From contig JAMOTW010000220.1 of NCBI GenBank assembly GCA_027062125.1, positions 1-14,948 on the forward strand: DNA of 14,948 bases, written 5' to 3'. This DNA is from Thermococcus sp. GTDB taxonomy: Archaea; Methanobacteriota_B; Thermococci; Thermococcales; Thermococcaceae. The position numbers and the translations under genes are program-made. Below, in pieces: positions 11,850 through 14,948 of the stretch (positions are counted from its first letter, which is position 1; the number at the start of each line of letters is the position of its first letter). The notes below the pieces were generated by a model, which was not told the origin of the DNA, searched no databases, and saw nothing but the letters and a program-made list of their open reading frames with translations.

Positions 11850-13009
11850 TCTCTCATCTCCCTCCAGGCGAACAGGGCCAGTATCACAACCGCCAGCACT
11901 ATGCCAGCGGCGACGAGTGGGTTCCCAAGGCCGGTCCTGCCGGTTTCTTCCGTCGTGGTTTCAGAGGGAGTGACGTTCCCGCCCAGAACCGCGAAGTCGA
12001 CCGTCCCCTCACAGATGTCCTTCCCGTGAACCCTGTGGGTAACGGCAAGATAGCGGGCGTCCTTTGAGATGGCGACCCGCTCAACGGTCTCGTTGGGGTA
12101 GTAGTCCCAGAGGACGTTCCCATCGGGCCCGATGAAGAGGGCATCGTCTCCGCCGGCCACGATGGTGTAGCCCTTCGCGGTGTCGACGTCGAAGGCCTCG
12201 AGGAAGAAGGGGACAGAATAAACCTCGTTCCCGTTTTTGTCAAGCAGCACAACTCTATCGAGCGCACCTGCAACGGCAACGTTCTCACCGTCGAAGCCAA
12301 TCTTCATGACCTTTCCGTCGAAGTGCTTCCTCCACAGCTCGTTCCCGTTCCAGTCGAGGGCGACCACTTCACTCCACGACTCGTCGCCCGCGAGTATTAG
12401 GGCGACCATCATATTGTCGGAGCCGTAAACCTTCCTGACCTGACCATCGAAGTGCTTTGAGAGCAGTTCTGAACCGTCGAGACCGAGGACCACTAGGTCG
12501 CCGTTGTCGTTACCGGCGAGAACCCTATTTCCGGCGAGATCAATTCCCCACACAAAAGCCCCCGTATCGTACCTCCACTTCAGCTTCTGATTCTCAAAGA
12601 AGTAGACGTTTCCATCACCGCTTCCGGCGACGGCATATCTCCCGTCGGGGGAGATGTCGACGGCCCAGACAACGTCCCCGGTCTTGTACTCGCTTGTTAA
12701 CCCCTTCCCGGGTTCGAAGAACTGAACCCAGTTTCCGTCGGTTCCTATGACCAGGGTGTCGTTGTCGCTCAGCGCCGAGGAGTAGGCGAATCCCCTAACC
12801 GGGGCACGGAGAAGCCTCTCGCCGTCTTTGCTCAGGATAATCGCGTAGTAGCCGAAGCCGAGGCCCAGATCGCCGTTGTCGTTGAAGGCAACGGAGAACA
12901 CTATGCAGTCGTCGTGGTAGTGCCAGTTCCAAACGGGCTCGGAGAGGACGGGGTAAGCGTACGCAAGGAGTAGGATTAGGGCACCTAGAGCGAACAGCCT
13001 GCGCTTCAT
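11846..13009 (-). CDS. Secreted, C-terminally anchored beta-propeller (WD40/PQQ-like) protein
   Basis: A 387-residue exported protein. It has an N-terminal signal sequence (KRRLFALGALILLLAYAYPVLS) and about seven short beta repeats such as VWAVDISPDGRYAVAGSGDGNVYFF and VERVAISKDARYLAVTHR. A Thr/Glu-rich stalk follows (PSETTTEETGRTG), then a C-terminal TM helix (PLVAAGIVLAVVILALFAW) and a short charged tail. The repeats resemble WD40/PQQ propeller blades, so a six- or seven-bladed propeller outside the membrane is likely; its ligand is unknown. It is the first gene of an operon with an ABC ATPase and ABC-2 permease, joined by GTGA overlaps. This suggests an extracellular accessory or sensor for the exporter. 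ATG 13009 follows a GTGAT-containing ribosome binding site; the TATA box lies at 13048-13041. Confidence 0.8.
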   Translation of the reverse strand: MKRRLFALGALILLLAYAYPVLSEPVWNWHYHDDCIVFSVAFNDNGDLGLGFGYYAIILSKDGERLLRAPVRGFAYSSALSDNDTLVIGTDGNWVQFFEPGKGLTSEYKTGDVVWAVDISPDGRYAVAGSGDGNVYFFENQKLKWRYDTGAFVWGIDLAGNRVLAGNDNGDLVVLGLDGSELLSKHFDGQVRKVYGSDNMMVALILAGDESWSEVVALDWNGNELWRKHFDGKVMKIGFDGENVAVAGALDRVVLLDKNGNEVYSVPFFLEAFDVDTAKGYTIVAGGDDALFIGPDGNVLWDYYPNETVERVAISKDARYLAVTHRVHGKDICEGTVDFAVLGGNVTPSETTTEETGRTGLGNPLVAAGIVLAVVILALFAWREMRE

Positions 13010-13040
13010 TGATCACACCGCCCCTTTTGTAACCTGCCCC

Positions 13041-13048
13041 ACTTAAAT
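13041..13048 (-). promoter_or_regulatory. TATA box of the propeller-ABC operon
   Basis: On the minus strand ATTTAAGT lies about 35 bases before the ATG at 13009 and predicts a start near 13018, giving a short leader that includes the ribosome binding site. Confidence 0.55.
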
Positions 13049-13165
13049 GATTAATGGTTCGAAATTCCATAGGCTGAGACCGAAGATCAAGTACGGGCCG
13101 CCCCATAAAAGTCCAAGGAGACATCCTCAAAATAGTTAGGCTCAACGAACTCTTCTCAACCTTTG

Positions 13166-13190
13166 GTTTAGAATTTTCGGGTTTAAAAAC
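13166..13190 (+). promoter_or_regulatory. Possible degenerate SurR-type sites upstream of hydB
   Basis: GTTTAGAAT (13166-13174) and GTTTAAAAAC (13181-13190) resemble the GTTnnnAAC element of the Thermococcales redox regulator SurR, which activates hydrogenase genes in Pyrococcus furiosus. Neither is a perfect match: the first ends AAT and the second has one extra base. They lie about 40-60 bases upstream of the probable hydB TATA box, a plausible position for an activator. The second could instead be a TATA box. Confidence 0.3.
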
Positions 13191-13225
13191 GCTTTTTTAG
13201 CCCCCACCGGAGCCTTAATTGAGGG

Positions 13226-13250
13226 GATAAATATGGACACGTGTATATTT
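13226..13250 (+). promoter_or_regulatory. hydB core promoter with ACACGTGT palindrome
   Basis: GATAAATAT (13226-13234) is at the right distance to act as TATA box, with a start near 13257 just before the GGAGGTG ribosome binding site (13260-13266). Directly after it is the 8-base palindrome ACACGTGT (13237-13244). This is flanked by AAATAT (13229-13234) and ATATTT (13245-13250), making a larger inverted repeat over the promoter. Confidence 0.45.
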
Positions 13251-13272
13251 ATGTTCACCGGAGGTGGTCGGG

Positions 13273-14376
13273 TTGAGATACGTTAAGCTCCCGAAGGAGA
13301 ACACGCACGCCTTCCTTGAAAGGCTCAAGGAGTGGGGCAAGCTCTACGCCCCGGTGAAGATTTCGGAGAAGTTCTACGACTTCAGGGAAGTTGACGACGT
13401 GGAGAAGGTCGAGTTCCACTACAACAGGACGATAATGCCGCCGAAGAAGTTCTTCTTCCTGCCGAGGGAGAAGCTCTTTGAGTTCAACATAAAGGAGGCT
13501 GAATACAGGGAGGTTATCGAGGACGTCGAGCCCTTCGTGCTCTTCGGCGTCCACGCCTGCGACATCTTCGGCCTCAAGATACTCGACACGGTCTACCTCG
13601 ACGAGCTGCCGGACAAGTACTACAGGGTCCGCAGGGAGAAGGGAATCATAATCGGCATAAGCTGCATGCCGGACGAGTACTGCTTCTGCAACCTGCGCGA
13701 GACCGACTTCGCAGATGATGGCTTTGACCTGTTCCTCCACGAATTGCCCGACGGCTGGCTCGTCCGCGTCGGAACTCCCACCGGCCACAGGATAGTGGAC
13801 AAGAACATCAAGCTCTTTGAAGAGGTTACCACCGAGGACATCTGCAACTTCCGCGAGTTTGAGAACAAGCGCTCACAGGCCTTCAAGTACCACGAGGACT
13901 GGAGCAACCTCCGCTATCTGCTCGAGCTCGAGATGGAGCACCCGATGTGGGACGAGCAGGCCGACATCTGCCTCGCCTGCGGCAACTGTAACACCACCTG
14001 CCCGACGTGCCGCTGCTACGAGGTGCAGGACATAGTCAACCTCGATGGCGAAACCGGCTATCGCGAGAGGCGCTGGGACTCCTGCCAGCTCAGGAGCCAC
14101 GGCCTCGTCGCCGGAAACCACAACTTCAGACCGACCAAGAAGGACCGCTTCCGCAACAGGTACCTCTGTAAGAACTCCTACAACGAGAAGCTCGGCATAA
14201 GCTTCTGTGTCGGCTGCGGAAGGTGCACCTACTTCTGCCCGGCGGGCATAAACTTCGTGAAGAACCTGCGCACGATCATGGGACTTGAGGAGAAGACCTG
14301 CCCATCCGAGGTGAGCGAGGAGATCCCGAAGAGGGGATTCGCCTACGCTTCAGAGATAAGGGGTGAGGACATATGA
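13273..14376 (+). CDS. hydB: Cytosolic sulfhydrogenase (NADP-reducing hydrogenase), beta subunit
   Basis: A 367-residue iron-sulfur subunit of the soluble NiFe sulfhydrogenase (HydBGDA; HyhBGSL in T. kodakarensis). With the gamma subunit it carries electrons between NADP(H) and the hydrogenase module, and can reduce sulfur or polysulfide. The N-terminal two thirds include FGVHACDIFGLKILD and SCMPDEYCFC. Two ferredoxin-like 4Fe-4S motifs follow: CLACGNCNTTCP (from Cys233) and CVGCGRCTYFCP (from Cys312). The sequence is close to P. furiosus HydB as I recall it, which begins MRYVKLPKE. I therefore choose the TTG at 13273, which gives exactly that beginning and lies 6 bases after GGAGGTG (13260-13266). 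The GTG at 13264 is inside the ribosome binding site. The stop overlaps the hydG start (ATGA). Confidence 0.96.
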   Translation: MRYVKLPKENTHAFLERLKEWGKLYAPVKISEKFYDFREVDDVEKVEFHYNRTIMPPKKFFFLPREKLFEFNIKEAEYREVIEDVEPFVLFGVHACDIFGLKILDTVYLDELPDKYYRVRREKGIIIGISCMPDEYCFCNLRETDFADDGFDLFLHELPDGWLVRVGTPTGHRIVDKNIKLFEEVTTEDICNFREFENKRSQAFKYHEDWSNLRYLLELEMEHPMWDEQADICLACGNCNTTCPTCRCYEVQDIVNLDGETGYRERRWDSCQLRSHGLVAGNHNFRPTKKDRFRNRYLCKNSYNEKLGISFCVGCGRCTYFCPAGINFVKNLRTIMGLEEKTCPSEVSEEIPKRGFAYASEIRGEDI

Positions 14377-14948
14377 GCGAGGTAGTTCCCAAGGAGATTA
14401 TGATGCCGGACGAGAACCCCTACGCGCTCCACAGAGCGAAGGTTCTCAAGGTTTATCCGCTGACCGAGACCGAGAAGCTGTTCCTGTTCCGCTTCGAAGA
14501 CCCCGAACTGGCCGAGAAGTGGACCTTCAAGCCGGGACAGTTCGTCCAGCTCACAATCCCCGGTGTCGGTGAGGTTCCGATAAGCATCTGCTCCTCCGCG
14601 ATGAGGAAGGGATTCTTCGAGCTGTGCATCAGGAAGGCTGGAAGGGTCACCACAGTGATACACAGGCTCAAGCCCGGCGACACCGTCCTCGTTCGCGGCC
14701 CCTACGGAAACGGCTTCCCCGTTGACGACTGGGAGGGAATGGACCTGCTCCTCATAGCAGCTGGTCTCGGAACCGCTCCGCTCAGGAGCGTCTTCCTCTA
14801 CGCCATGGACAACCGCTGGAAGTACGGCAACATAACCTTCATCAACACGGCCCGCTATGGAAAGGACCTCCTCTTCTATAAGGAGCTCGAGGCCATGAAA
14901 GACTTGGCCGAAGCAGAGAACGTCAAGATAATCCAGAGCGTTACGCGC
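14373..14948 (+). CDS. hydG: Cytosolic sulfhydrogenase, gamma subunit (partial, runs off the window)
   Basis: The first 192 codons of the flavoprotein subunit, open to the last base of the window. It starts MSEVVPKEIMMPDENPYALH. It contains the FAD-binding barrel with FKPGQFVQLTIPG, the GEVPISICSS flavin-contact motif and GDTVLVRGPYGNGFP, then the nucleotide-binding LLIAAGLGTAPLRS and TFINTARYGKDLLFY. This is a ferredoxin-NADP reductase-like module that takes or gives hydride at NADP(H) and passes electrons to the FeS centres of HydB. The family's C-terminal cysteine motif lies beyond the window. The ATG overlaps the hydB stop at 14373-14376, so the two are coupled in the operon, with hydD and hydA expected downstream. 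Confidence 0.96.
   Translation, partial: MSEVVPKEIMMPDENPYALHRAKVLKVYPLTETEKLFLFRFEDPELAEKWTFKPGQFVQLTIPGVGEVPISICSSAMRKGFFELCIRKAGRVTTVIHRLKPGDTVLVRGPYGNGFPVDDWEGMDLLLIAAGLGTAPLRSVFLYAMDNRWKYGNITFINTARYGKDLLFYKELEAMKDLAEAENVKIIQSVTR

Noticed and set aside
13047..13139. A 30-codon basic open frame (ATG 13047 to a TAG) in the propeller-hydB gap
   Set aside because: It has no ribosome binding site, its ATG lies over the TATA box of the minus-strand operon, and the peptide resembles nothing I know.

Overview
The window reads as a chromosomal stretch of a hyperthermophilic archaeon of the Thermococcales, most likely a moderately GC-rich Thermococcus. The evidence is the cytosolic NADP-linked sulfhydrogenase genes hydB and hydG, whose proteins closely resemble the Pyrococcus furiosus subunits as I remember them. 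Further support comes from archaeal-only families (CTP-dependent riboflavin kinase, archaeal translin, DUF2226-like), TATA-box promoters, GGTGAT/GGAGGTG ribosome binding sites and archaeal guide RNAs. There are no insertion sequences, CRISPR arrays, tRNAs or rRNAs.

Layout. (1) 29-2443, plus strand: a tight operon of translin-like protein, endonuclease V, HTH-riboflavin kinase (RbkR type) and a six-TM membrane protein, the last three joined by ATGA overlaps. (2) 2485-2694: a small PRC-barrel protein, stop-to-stop with a RCK-DHH-DHHA1 phosphoesterase on the minus strand (2695-4158). (3) 4274-5995: a large DUF2226-like protein expressed divergently from the phosphoesterase. (4) 5996-7316: an RNA-rich stretch. 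A C/D box sRNA gene lies on the minus strand (about 6033-6092), and an H/ACA guide RNA lies on the plus strand (about 7092-7251). Between them is an EamA-family transporter gene broken by a one-base frameshift near 6531. (5) 7317-8019: an HTH-CBS regulator followed by a small broken membrane-protein reading frame. (6) 8117-9976: a lipoprotein made of two tandem metal-chelate (BtuF/FhuD-like) binding domains, then a 56-residue membrane protein. (7) 10201-13009, minus strand: a three-gene operon of secreted beta-propeller protein, ABC ATPase with a cysteine-rich tail, and ABC-2 permease, with 4-base GTGA overlaps. (8) 13273 to the window end: hydB and the first part of hydG.

How it fits together. 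Regions 1-3 are mainly housekeeping: RNA/DNA processing, flavin synthesis and nucleotide phosphodiester metabolism. The two guide RNAs serve RNA modification. The first H/ACA hairpin fits, in both arms and in spacing, the universally conserved peptidyl-transferase sequence around 23S U2580 (E. coli numbering). Regions 5-7 are envelope transport functions, and region 8 is hydrogen/sulfur metabolism.

The most interesting items are the two unlabelled guide RNAs, the regulator's long operator-like inverted repeat, the tandem binding protein without a local permease, the propeller-ABC operon with its Cys tail, and the frameshifted transporter.
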